Part shown: positions 6,061-12,655 of the stretch, piece after piece | Layout: every line of letters begins with the position of its first letter | How positions within the stretch are numbered: the first letter of the stretch is position 1 | From: CAYSWK01 sp964434735 | Lineage (GTDB): Archaea > Micrarchaeota > Micrarchaeia > Anstonellales > Bilamarchaeaceae | Length of the DNA stretch: 15,466 nt | Assembly: GCA_964434735.1 (NCBI GenBank) | Contig: CAYSWK010000024.1 | Location: 1-15,466 of the forward strand | Reading direction: 5' to 3' | Position numbers and translations under genes: made by a program | The notes under the pieces: model-generated | Databases searched by the model: none | Told to the model about the DNA's origin: nothing | Seen by the model: the letters and a program-made list of their open reading frames with translations, nothing else

Positions 6061-7594
6061 CTAAAGATAAAATAACTGAAAAGTATGATCGGTATTTTTC
6101 CGCTTCTTTTAATTTTCCAAATGAGGTAAGAAATGCTGTTCCCGACTGAAGATCATTTCGGAATGAACTAAGAATTAAATCTGTACACCCCATCCGTTCC
6201 AATTCTTCCTTAAGATTTTTTGGATTTTTATCAAGAAGAGACAGAATGGATCCCCATTGAGAAGTAATATATTTAGTAAATGAGGATGCGCATTCCTGCT
6301 GTTCCGTTGCAACAGATTCATCCCCTGGAAAAAGAAGCGAAAGGTACTCAATGGATGAAAGCATAAGACTTCCCCTGAACATCCCCTCCTCGAAGGACTC
6401 GCGCTTTTCCTGCGCCGCATTTTTCAATATGCCAAGGAGTTTTGTAAGCTGGCCACCAAATTCACTCACTTTTCCCTGATCAAGACCCTCAAAATAGGAA
6501 TAATTTGCAATTGCAACGTTGTCAAAATAATCCGGCCAGGTCGCCTTAAGGTATCTCACATAAAACAAAGCAGTCTTCGTATGGTTTGCAACATCACGAA
6601 ATGCTTCGGCCGTCATGACAAGGGAGTCCGAAAAACGAGCAAACGATTCTGAAGTATTATTGTAAAAGGGTAAAAGCTCGTTTTTGTCAAGGGAGGCGAC
6701 CCACTTCGGATTTTTTGCAAGCACATACTTTTCAAAAGAATCAGCAGCATTCACAAGATCCTTGAGACTCCGATAACAAATGCCAAGATTGTAGTAGACC
6801 TCTGCCTTAAAATAAGCGGAAATAGAAATGGCTTTTTTGAACTGCTCAATCGCTTCCTTGGGTTTTTTAAGATCATTGAATAGATGGATTCCATAATTCT
6901 GAAACGGCCAAGGATTATACTGCATATGTTCGCACGCATACACGTACGCCTTCTCTGCATCATCCTTAAGGTCCAAATCCCTTAAAATAAGCGCAGCGCT
7001 CAAGAAAGCACGTAAATAAAAAGGAGATTCCTTGTTTGCGCTTTCAAGAAAGGATAACGCGCCCTTAGCATCCCGCTTTGCCATATGAGAATCAACTGCG
7101 AGTCTCCAAAGAATTTCCGGATTTGAAGGGTCAAGTGCGTGTGCTTTCTCAAGCAAGGACACATCGGGATTTCCGTTCTGGTGATCAAGAAATGCCCATT
7201 TGCCAAGAAGCGAAAGCGATTCGATGATTTCTTTTGAGGCGATAAAATGTTTTACCTCTTTTGCAGGAAACTCAAGGGAACATAAGCTGTAAACGGCCTG
7301 ACATATGTTGTACGCCGCAGTACGCGCATCAAGCGAACTTGGAACTTCAACTTTTTTTACGCCCTTTGAAATGATATAAACGTTCTTAGAATCATTAAAT
7401 GAGATAATAATGTCATGAAATTCCTCAGGTTTCTTTTTGGAATCCCATTCATCGCAGGAAGAGTCCTGAGTATCCGTAACCGAAAAAATTGAAAAATGAT
7501 TAAGGATACGTCGCACTAATAAACGGGAAAGATACGGAACTGTCCAAGGTTCAAGCACAAGAATTCTTTTGCAATCGAATGGAAGGAATTTCAT
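6047..7594 (-). CDS. TPR-repeat protein, unknown function
   Basis: A 515-residue soluble protein. The N-terminal part (about 1-110; MKFLPFDCKRILVLEPWTVP onward) is unrecognised and has alternating strands and helices with two Cys. Residues about 125-295 form a helical repeat array with clear TPR signatures: LLEKAHALDPSNPEILWRLA, AYVYACEHMQYNPWPFQNYG, KEAIEQFKKAISISAYFKAE, VYYNLGICYRSLKDLVNAAD. TPRs bind partner proteins. The C-terminal 220 residues are helical without recognised motifs. The ATG at 7592-7594 lies about 25 bases from the TTTAAA box shared with the divergent gene at 7645, so the mRNA is probably leaderless; an in-frame TTG at 7615 overlaps the box and is rejected. Since it shares a promoter with an operon of two novel paralogs, its product may work with theirs; this is inference. 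Confidence 0.82.
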   Translation of the reverse strand: MKFLPFDCKRILVLEPWTVPYLSRLLVRRILNHFSIFSVTDTQDSSCDEWDSKKKPEEFHDIIISFNDSKNVYIISKGVKKVEVPSSLDARTAAYNICQAVYSLCSLEFPAKEVKHFIASKEIIESLSLLGKWAFLDHQNGNPDVSLLEKAHALDPSNPEILWRLAVDSHMAKRDAKGALSFLESANKESPFYLRAFLSAALILRDLDLKDDAEKAYVYACEHMQYNPWPFQNYGIHLFNDLKKPKEAIEQFKKAISISAYFKAEVYYNLGICYRSLKDLVNAADSFEKYVLAKNPKWVASLDKNELLPFYNNTSESFARFSDSLVMTAEAFRDVANHTKTALFYVRYLKATWPDYFDNVAIANYSYFEGLDQGKVSEFGGQLTKLLGILKNAAQEKRESFEEGMFRGSLMLSSIEYLSLLFPGDESVATEQQECASSFTKYITSQWGSILSLLDKNPKNLKEELERMGCTDLILSSFRNDLQSGTAFLTSFGKLKEAEKYRSYFSVILSLENKK

Positions 7595-7615
7595 AAGCAA
7601 ATTGCAACGTGACAA

Positions 7616-7621
7616 TTTAAA
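7616..7621. promoter_or_regulatory. Shared palindromic TATA box for two divergent leaderless genes
   Basis: TTTAAA reads the same on both strands. Its centre is about 25 bases from the minus-strand ATG at 7594 and about 26 bases from the plus-strand ATG at 7645, both near the usual archaeal TATA-to-start distance. Neither ATG has a Shine-Dalgarno. Confidence 0.6.
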
Positions 7622-7644
7622 GATTTTAACAAAGAAAGAAGCGC

Positions 7645-9348
7645 ATGAACTACCTTGAACGGACGATCAAAAACGCCCTTTTCATATTTTCAAAAACCGA
7701 GCCTACTTCTGAAGCAATCGAGAAAATGAATAACGGAATAATGAGAAATCTAGTTTCTGAAGGCATTGCTCGAAAAGACATAGATACAATGACTGATGCA
7801 ATAACCGCGCGTGCGGCAAAACTTAAAACAAAGGGATTGGAAAAAACAAAGGAAATAATAGATATTACTGAAGAGGAAATCAAAGCATTTGTAAAGGAAC
7901 AAAAAATACCTCAGCTGGATATTTCAACAATAGTGCGGGAAGTTCTAGAGGGGGAGGCAAAAAAAGAAATTGAACCTGTAAAAAAACAAGAGACGCCAAA
8001 AATACAAGAACCGACGAGCTCCGCAAAAGAAGCAAAAACTCCCGTAAAAGCCCAAGCAATTAAAACAAAAAAAGAAACGGAGTCCAAACAAGAACCTGCA
8101 AAGGAAAAACCTACCGCACAAACCGCACCTCTTGATGCGACAGCTATGCAGCAGGAAATTATGAAAAAAATACAGGAACAACTTGCAAAATCATTTGCAT
8201 CAAGTGACCAGCTCAATTCAGAATTTTACAAAATGCAGGAAGAAACCCTTAAACAGAACGCAGAGGCAATGAAAAAACTCCAAGAAACGCTTGCCTCAAA
8301 CCCGCAAGGAATAGTGCAAAACATCAAACAAGTACAAGCAACCCAACCAACAGAAAAAACCATATCTCTTGGTGATACGAAATATATCGTAACAACTCAA
8401 AAAACACCAACAGGATGGGAATATACTTATAAGGATGCGAAAGTCGGAATTAACACGCTTGAACGTAAGGAAGTTGACGGATATATTGACACCTATTCTA
8501 TCCAAATGACCCAAAACGGGGTGCTGCTCAAAAAATACGTATTCTGTAAGGACACGCGCAATAACCAGTATGCATTGTATTTGATAAACAATGCAAATGA
8601 TTATTTCAGAATCAGGCTTTTCGACCCGGGATTCAAGGAGGAAAACACCGATGTGATTGTTGCACGAGTGATATGGGAATACGAATGGTTCAAGACCAAC
8701 ATTCTCAAAAATCTTACACCTGAAAAATATGATGAATATGAAACGGGAATATTCAAGTACACTAAACAGGCGTTTGAAAAGGCAAAAAATACCGTAATAC
8801 TTGCCAATCATCTCAATCGATTTATGGTGTTTAGATTTACCCCTTATCCTACGTACAATTCATACTGGCTGAATGCGATTTTTGATTACCAAAATGCAAC
8901 CTATTCAATAATCAACACCCTTGATAGCCTTACGGCATTCATCAAGAAAAACAAGGCGGCATTCGGAAAGGAACTTGTGTGCGAGGAAAACATGCCTATT
9001 TTACGCGACCTTGTTGAAATGACATCAGTAAACCAATTTTCAGATCTCATAACAAGCAAGGACGAACTTATCAAAAAAGCAAACATCCGGGAGGAGGATA
9101 TCCCTGATGTTATGGCAAACCTCTCTGAGATTAAAGAAGAAATTCGCGAACCGAATATTAATAAGAAAACATTGACTCTGCATTTCATCAACCGCAAATA
9201 TGAAGGAGAATTAGTACGAATAGATCTGTCCGATTCAAAGGACGGGCCACGAATTGTAAGCTCGATTATACTCAAGCGCGTATTCGCAGCACGATTCACG
9301 AACGTTACCTTTCCGGCACCGGAAGAGGAGCTCGGATACATAAGGTGA
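7645..9348 (+). CDS. Unknown protein with helical N-terminus and novel C-terminal domain (paralog A)
   Basis: A 567-residue protein I do not recognise. Residues 1-100 are helical (MNYLERTIKNALFIFSKTEP; DITEEEIKAFVKEQ) and resemble no family I can name. Residues 103-165 form a Lys/Glu/Pro/Ala-rich, probably disordered linker. Residues 166-217 look like a coiled coil with regular heptads (AMQQEIMKKIQEQLAKSF, LKQNAEAMKKLQETL). Residues about 236-567 form a domain aligning end to end with the downstream gene: IFDYQNATYSIINTLDSL, TSVNQF, LSEIKEEIREPNINKKTLTL, and a final GYIR. No catalytic signature, signal peptide or membrane helix is seen. The ATG at 7645 is about 26 bases from the shared TTTAAA box. 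The next gene follows 5 bases after the stop. The layout suggests an oligomeric scaffold plus a shared ligand-binding domain; function unknown. Confidence 0.85.
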   Translation: MNYLERTIKNALFIFSKTEPTSEAIEKMNNGIMRNLVSEGIARKDIDTMTDAITARAAKLKTKGLEKTKEIIDITEEEIKAFVKEQKIPQLDISTIVREVLEGEAKKEIEPVKKQETPKIQEPTSSAKEAKTPVKAQAIKTKKETESKQEPAKEKPTAQTAPLDATAMQQEIMKKIQEQLAKSFASSDQLNSEFYKMQEETLKQNAEAMKKLQETLASNPQGIVQNIKQVQATQPTEKTISLGDTKYIVTTQKTPTGWEYTYKDAKVGINTLERKEVDGYIDTYSIQMTQNGVLLKKYVFCKDTRNNQYALYLINNANDYFRIRLFDPGFKEENTDVIVARVIWEYEWFKTNILKNLTPEKYDEYETGIFKYTKQAFEKAKNTVILANHLNRFMVFRFTPYPTYNSYWLNAIFDYQNATYSIINTLDSLTAFIKKNKAAFGKELVCEENMPILRDLVEMTSVNQFSDLITSKDELIKKANIREEDIPDVMANLSEIKEEIREPNINKKTLTLHFINRKYEGELVRIDLSDSKDGPRIVSSIILKRVFAARFTNVTFPAPEEELGYIR

Positions 9349-9353
9349 TTATT

Positions 9354-10340
9354 ATGGCAGAACTTACTGGTACCTGGAAAATTGAAGGAAACGACAAAGC
9401 ATACTACCAATCGCCTTACAAGGTCGTATTCGTGAAAATGCCTGAACCTGCTGAAGAAAGAGACGTCCAGAACATATACGAAATACATGTGTACAAAAAA
9501 GATACCGAATTAATGTTTCTTGGGTTTCGAAAGGAAAAAATAAACGGTGCCCTTAATTATTACCTCCTTCAAATAAGCCCTGAAAAATATACATTTACGA
9601 TGAGAAGCTACGGTGCGGTCGAAAACGACAAGGATGTGCTTGCAGTACATTGCATTGAAGAAGTGCAACGCTTTGAAAAGCAGGTACTTGGCACCATGAC
9701 GCATGAACAATTCCTCAAAATACGCCAAACGGTCGTTGAAAAGTTAAGCACCATGTTTGATGAAGTCCGCGGACTTTACGTTTCACGCTCAACGCCCTAT
9801 TTCCTTATGATTAATTTCTCGCCAAAGGAAACGCAACGCGGTTACGGACTATATGCGATGTATGATTACAAGAACGGGCGAATGAATATCCTGACTACTC
9901 AAGAAAGCGTTGAACAATTCTTGACACGAAACCGCATCGAACTCAATAACGGCAAAAACGAGCCGCTCATTCAAGAAAAAAACAAGGACCTGCTTGTTGC
10001 ATGCATCAGGCGTGCATCCGTCAACCAATTCCGCTGGGTAGTTTCAGACATCAAAGGAATTCTTGACATCAACTTCGTAACAAAGGACAATCGAGATGAG
10101 GTTGAAGCGCGACTTAAGGAGATTGAGAAAAAAATAAAGGAACCGACCATTTCAAAAAATACGCTTCGTATTACCTTCCTTGATACCTGGTTCCCTGGGG
10201 AGCTTGAGAATTGGACCATAGAGGAAGGCAAAGGCGGAAAAATAACGATTAAACCTGAAACGCTTATGCGGGACGTATACATCCCTTCATTCGTCATTGC
10301 CGATGCCGAATCGTTTGAGAAGACCGGGCATTACCGCTGA
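9354..10340 (+). CDS. Unknown protein, stand-alone novel domain (paralog B)
   Basis: A 328-residue protein I do not recognise, homologous along its length to residues about 236-567 of the preceding gene. Matching blocks: NIYEIHVYKKDTELMFLGF with DTYSIQMTQNGVLLKKYVF; MYDYKNGRMNILTTQESVEQ with IFDYQNATYSIINTLDSL; RASVNQF with MTSVNQF; KEIEKKIKEPTISKNTLRIT with SEIKEEIREPNINKKTLTLH; C-terminal GHYR with GYIR. Identity is modest but collinear. It looks mixed beta/helical, with an early beta-rich half (MAELTGTWKIEGN) and a helical second half. The start chosen is the ATG at 9354-9356; its Shine-Dalgarno AGGTGA overlaps the previous stop codon, so the genes are translationally coupled. A GTG three codons earlier is part of that site. 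Co-expression of a short and an extended paralog suggests a heteromeric complex; the role is unknown. Confidence 0.85.
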   Translation: MAELTGTWKIEGNDKAYYQSPYKVVFVKMPEPAEERDVQNIYEIHVYKKDTELMFLGFRKEKINGALNYYLLQISPEKYTFTMRSYGAVENDKDVLAVHCIEEVQRFEKQVLGTMTHEQFLKIRQTVVEKLSTMFDEVRGLYVSRSTPYFLMINFSPKETQRGYGLYAMYDYKNGRMNILTTQESVEQFLTRNRIELNNGKNEPLIQEKNKDLLVACIRRASVNQFRWVVSDIKGILDINFVTKDNRDEVEARLKEIEKKIKEPTISKNTLRITFLDTWFPGELENWTIEEGKGGKITIKPETLMRDVYIPSFVIADAESFEKTGHYR

Positions 10341-10370
10341 TAGAGTCATGTATAAGAAGACTCATCAGCG
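10335..10370. terminator. Stem-loop spanning both convergent stop codons
   Basis: CGCTGATAGAGTC (10335-10347) pairs with GACTCATCAGCG (10359-10370) over 12 base pairs with one bulged A, leaving an 11-base A-rich loop. The left arm contains the TGA of the plus-strand gene and the right arm the TGA of the minus-strand gene. It has no long T run, so it may be a transcript-end structure or processing site rather than a classic terminator. Confidence 0.5.
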
Positions 10371-11051
10371 ATCTTGAAAAACACTGACAACCCGCGGTAA
10401 ATCCGGACCATCCACTGAAGAAACGTGAAAATCAACAATTTCTTCAACCTTGATCACACAGTGTGGAATAAATCTTCCATGCACCTGAACAAAATCGATA
10501 AGTTCCCGTGCAATCCCAAGAATTATCAGGTCAATTCCTTTTTCAACAAACTGCACCGTATAGATCCATGAATCAGTGTACTGAGGTCTAACTCGAAGAA
10601 GGCCAGTGCCCGTGAGTGCTTCAAGAATAGGTATGGGTGTAGTTGTCGGAATAGTCAGGTGAATATCTGCAGTTTTAAAGTACTCTCCAGCCGCAACCCT
10701 AAGCTCTCGATTTATTACCCCAAAGGGAGGATTAATCTCTTCATCAGCAAGTTCTGGGTTTGGATTGACAAACTCAGCCCGCATACGGATTTTTTCGCAT
10801 TCGATATATCCGATGTAATTAAGAGGGGCTGCTTGGGATTTGAGAAGCGCAAGATCTTCTTGCATTTTTGCTAGACGATTTTCTGAATATTTCTTCGTCA
10901 AATGTACAATAGGGGGATTATCTCCTTCACATGAAAAGGGCATTTCATAAAATCCAAGCCGTTTTGCGAATGATTCAAAATCAGGGCTTCGTGTACGTTT
11001 ACCATCTATGTGGACGTGATAATAGGGTCGCTTGGAATAAGTAAGTCTCAT
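10365..11051 (-). CDS. Unknown protein, divergent from a TrmB-like regulator
   Basis: A 228-residue cytoplasmic-looking protein I cannot assign. It has two weakly similar segments, each opening with an H-x-H or H-x-T strand: YYHVHIDGKRTRSPDFESFA with KRLGFYEMPF near the N-terminus, and DIHLTIPTTTPIPILEAL with TGTGLLRVRP near residue 130. A later stretch, IARELIDFVQVHGRFIPHCV, runs into KVEEIVDFHV. The strand-helix-strand pattern could mean a duplicated ferredoxin-like fold, but no family is recognised. No signal peptide or membrane helix. The ATG at 11049-11051 lies about 25 bases from a TATATTAAAG box, so it is probably leaderless; a GGAGGT abuts the ATG but is too close to act. It diverges from the TrmB-like gene and may be its target or functional partner. 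Its stop codon is in the hairpin shared with the convergent gene. Confidence 0.72.
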   Translation of the reverse strand: MRLTYSKRPYYHVHIDGKRTRSPDFESFAKRLGFYEMPFSCEGDNPPIVHLTKKYSENRLAKMQEDLALLKSQAAPLNYIGYIECEKIRMRAEFVNPNPELADEEINPPFGVINRELRVAAGEYFKTADIHLTIPTTTPIPILEALTGTGLLRVRPQYTDSWIYTVQFVEKGIDLIILGIARELIDFVQVHGRFIPHCVIKVEEIVDFHVSSVDGPDLPRVVSVFQDR

Positions 11052-11070
11052 ACCTCCATACGCAGCCTTT

Positions 11071-11130
11071 CTTTAATATAGAATTTATTTCCCCCGTAGG
11101 GGGGAGCCAGACATCTATTTTTATTAATTA
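11071..11130. promoter_or_regulatory. Divergent promoter region with C5-GTA-G6 palindrome
   Basis: Between the two divergent ATGs lie a minus-strand box (CTATATTAAAG, about 11071-11081) and a plus-strand T/A-rich box (TATTTTTATTAATTA, 11116-11130), each about 25 bases from its ATG. Midway is CCCCC-GTA-GGGGGG (11091-11104), a 5-base-pair inverted repeat that stands out from the AT-rich surroundings and could be an operator. Confidence 0.5.
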
Positions 11131-11146
11131 GGGTAGAAAAATTAGT

Positions 11147-11899
11147 ATGGAACTTGCAATTTTGGAAGATGTAGGGTTCACAAAAGGCGAAATAAAGGTG
11201 TACCTTGCGCTTCTTACGCTTGGAGAAAGTACTACTGGAAACATCATATCCACTTCTGAGATTTCAAGTTCAAAAGTGTACGAGATTCTTGAGAAGCTTT
11301 CTAAGAAAGGCCTAGTGAGTCACGTGTTCAAGGAAAAGACCAAATACTTCCAAGCTGCCTCTCCAAACAGAATCATCGACTACCTAGAGAAACAAAGAAG
11401 GGTTCTTGAGAATACACGAAAGGAAGCAGAAAAGACAGTTGAGCAGCTTGCTAAGGTCCAAAAACTGGACGCATCAAGTCAAACGGCAGTAGTATACGAA
11501 GGATTTGAAGGCATTAAGGCAGTGTTTAGTAAAATATTAGAGGAACTCAACAAAAACGATGAATACTACGTATTCACGGTGGATGAAGAAGCGAGTTCAA
11601 AAGAGTTGAAGAACTTCTTCTTACAACACCACAAACGTAGAATTTACAAAGGAATTAAGGTCAAATTACTTTCACGAAAAACTCTTCGCAAGGAGATTAA
11701 GAAAAACTATCCAAGCTACCGGCTTTCAGAAAGGCGCTTTATTGATCTGGCATTTCCTACAGGAGTTTTTATCTTCAAGGGACACGTAATGCACTTTACC
11801 TATTTTCCAAAACCAACTTTGATTGTGTGCAACAGTGTGCAACACTATGAAAGTTATCGAACATTTTTTGAGGAATTATGGGCGCGAGCGCATGCGTAA
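11147..11899 (+). CDS. TrmB-family transcriptional regulator
   Basis: A 250-residue archaeal regulator. The N-terminal winged helix (about 1-75) opens MELAILEDVGFTKGEIKVYL, followed by LALLTLGESTTGNI and the recognition helix SSSKVYEILEKLSKKGLVSH; this order is typical of TrmB (COG1378), which controls sugar and other metabolic genes. A coiled-coil helix (78-108) links to a C-terminal effector domain (about 110-250) with AVVYEGFEGIKAVFSKILEE and a later HHKRRIYKGIKVKLLSRKTL, the pattern of the TrmB-associated sensing domain. The ATG at 11147 has no Shine-Dalgarno and lies about 25 bases after a T/A-rich box, so it is probably leaderless. It diverges from the unknown gene at 11051 and converges with another unknown gene ending 21 bases later. 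The likely targets are its own promoter and that of its divergent neighbour; the effector is unknown. Confidence 0.9.
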   Translation: MELAILEDVGFTKGEIKVYLALLTLGESTTGNIISTSEISSSKVYEILEKLSKKGLVSHVFKEKTKYFQAASPNRIIDYLEKQRRVLENTRKEAEKTVEQLAKVQKLDASSQTAVVYEGFEGIKAVFSKILEELNKNDEYYVFTVDEEASSKELKNFFLQHHKRRIYKGIKVKLLSRKTLRKEIKKNYPSYRLSERRFIDLAFPTGVFIFKGHVMHFTYFPKPTLIVCNSVQHYESYRTFFEELWARAHA

Positions 11900-11919
11900 T
11901 CTAAACCTTAAAATTAAGT

Positions 11920-12603
11920 TCAAACCGATTCCACAACCAGTAGTTCAGGGGATAACGAGTCAATGCGCATCCCTACAAAAAGGGTACCCCCTGGCCGGTT
12001 TTTCAATTCACCAACCCGTAAGGAGACAAAAGCAACAGTCGAAGTGGCTGGCGGACTAAACGAAACGCAATCATAGCATTGAGGCTCCTGGGGGCCCGTT
12101 GGAAGCCCGTGCTCACCAACATGGTATGGCCCACTTGATGAAGGAAGAAACAAAGTCGACACGGATCGGTCGCTTGTCGGAACAATAAAAAATTCCGACC
12201 CATGATGGACAACAGTATAATTTTCAGGTGAAAGCACCAGCGAACGCCTACTTTGAGGATCATAATTGTCAGGAACGGGAAAAAGAAATCCTCTTTCACC
12301 ATCACGTGCCCGGATGAAACGTGAGCCTTGTGTGATGCCAGGGGGAACCGAAACGAGAGTGATAATCTCAAAAGGGCAATCGGGGGATGTATATGCAACA
12401 AGGGTTCCGGTCGCAAACGCAAGAGGAGTGCAATCGGTACTGGCAAGCGGCTTCCAAGGCGGACTTGGATGATTGTCCCAAGGGTTAATGCCTTCAACTG
12501 AACGAAAAACGGCTGAAACGCTTGCGGGTTTACGATCAGCTTTAAGTTCGGCAATTCCACGAATCAACGGCCTTGCAGTAATAACTAGGGCTAAGTTACT
12601 CAT
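11920..12603 (-). CDS. Unknown beta-rich protein
   Basis: A 227-residue protein I do not recognise. It is rich in Pro, Ser, Gly and Val, with many short strands and no signal peptide or membrane segment (MSNLALVITARPLIRGIAEL opens the chain). Recurrent elements are DCPFEIITLVSVPPGI, FLFPVPDNYDP and ENYTVVHHGSEFFIVP, and a closing FVGMRIDSLSPELLVVESV. Four cysteines are present, three as DC or CYDC. It resembles an all-beta binding domain; no catalytic motif is evident. The ATG at 12601-12603 is preceded by AGGAG about 10 bases upstream, and a TTTTTTATACC box near 12643 gives a short leader, so it is transcribed separately from the large secreted-protein gene ending at 12656. It is convergent with the TrmB-like gene. 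Confidence 0.72.
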   Translation of the reverse strand: MSNLALVITARPLIRGIAELKADRKPASVSAVFRSVEGINPWDNHPSPPWKPLASTDCTPLAFATGTLVAYTSPDCPFEIITLVSVPPGITQGSRFIRARDGERGFLFPVPDNYDPQSRRSLVLSPENYTVVHHGSEFFIVPTSDRSVSTLFLPSSSGPYHVGEHGLPTGPQEPQCYDCVSFSPPATSTVAFVSLRVGELKNRPGGTLFVGMRIDSLSPELLVVESV

Positions 12604-12635
12604 ATAAATCGACTCCTAGTTAACGTGTGTAAGAA

Positions 12636-12648
12636 AAGGTATAAAAAA
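12636..12648 (-). promoter_or_regulatory. TATA box of the gene at 12603
   Basis: The minus strand reads CTTTTTTATACC, about 40 bases before the ATG. It gives a leader of about 14 bases that contains the AGGAG site. The T run may also serve as the terminator of the upstream secreted-protein gene. Confidence 0.5.
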
Positions 12649-12655
12649 GAAAGGC

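Noticed and set aside
8296..8811. Long antisense open frame opposite paralog A, plus similar frames at 7911-8216 and 8901-9488
   Set aside because: They mirror a gene with strong homology to its neighbour and a good start. Their products are Phe/Cys/Ser-rich shadows with no ribosome site or family pattern.
12003..12560. Overlapping minus-strand frame inside the gene at 12603
   Set aside because: Same strand but a different frame. The 12603 frame has the AGGAG site and TATA box, while this one has no initiation signal and a low-complexity Leu/Pro composition.
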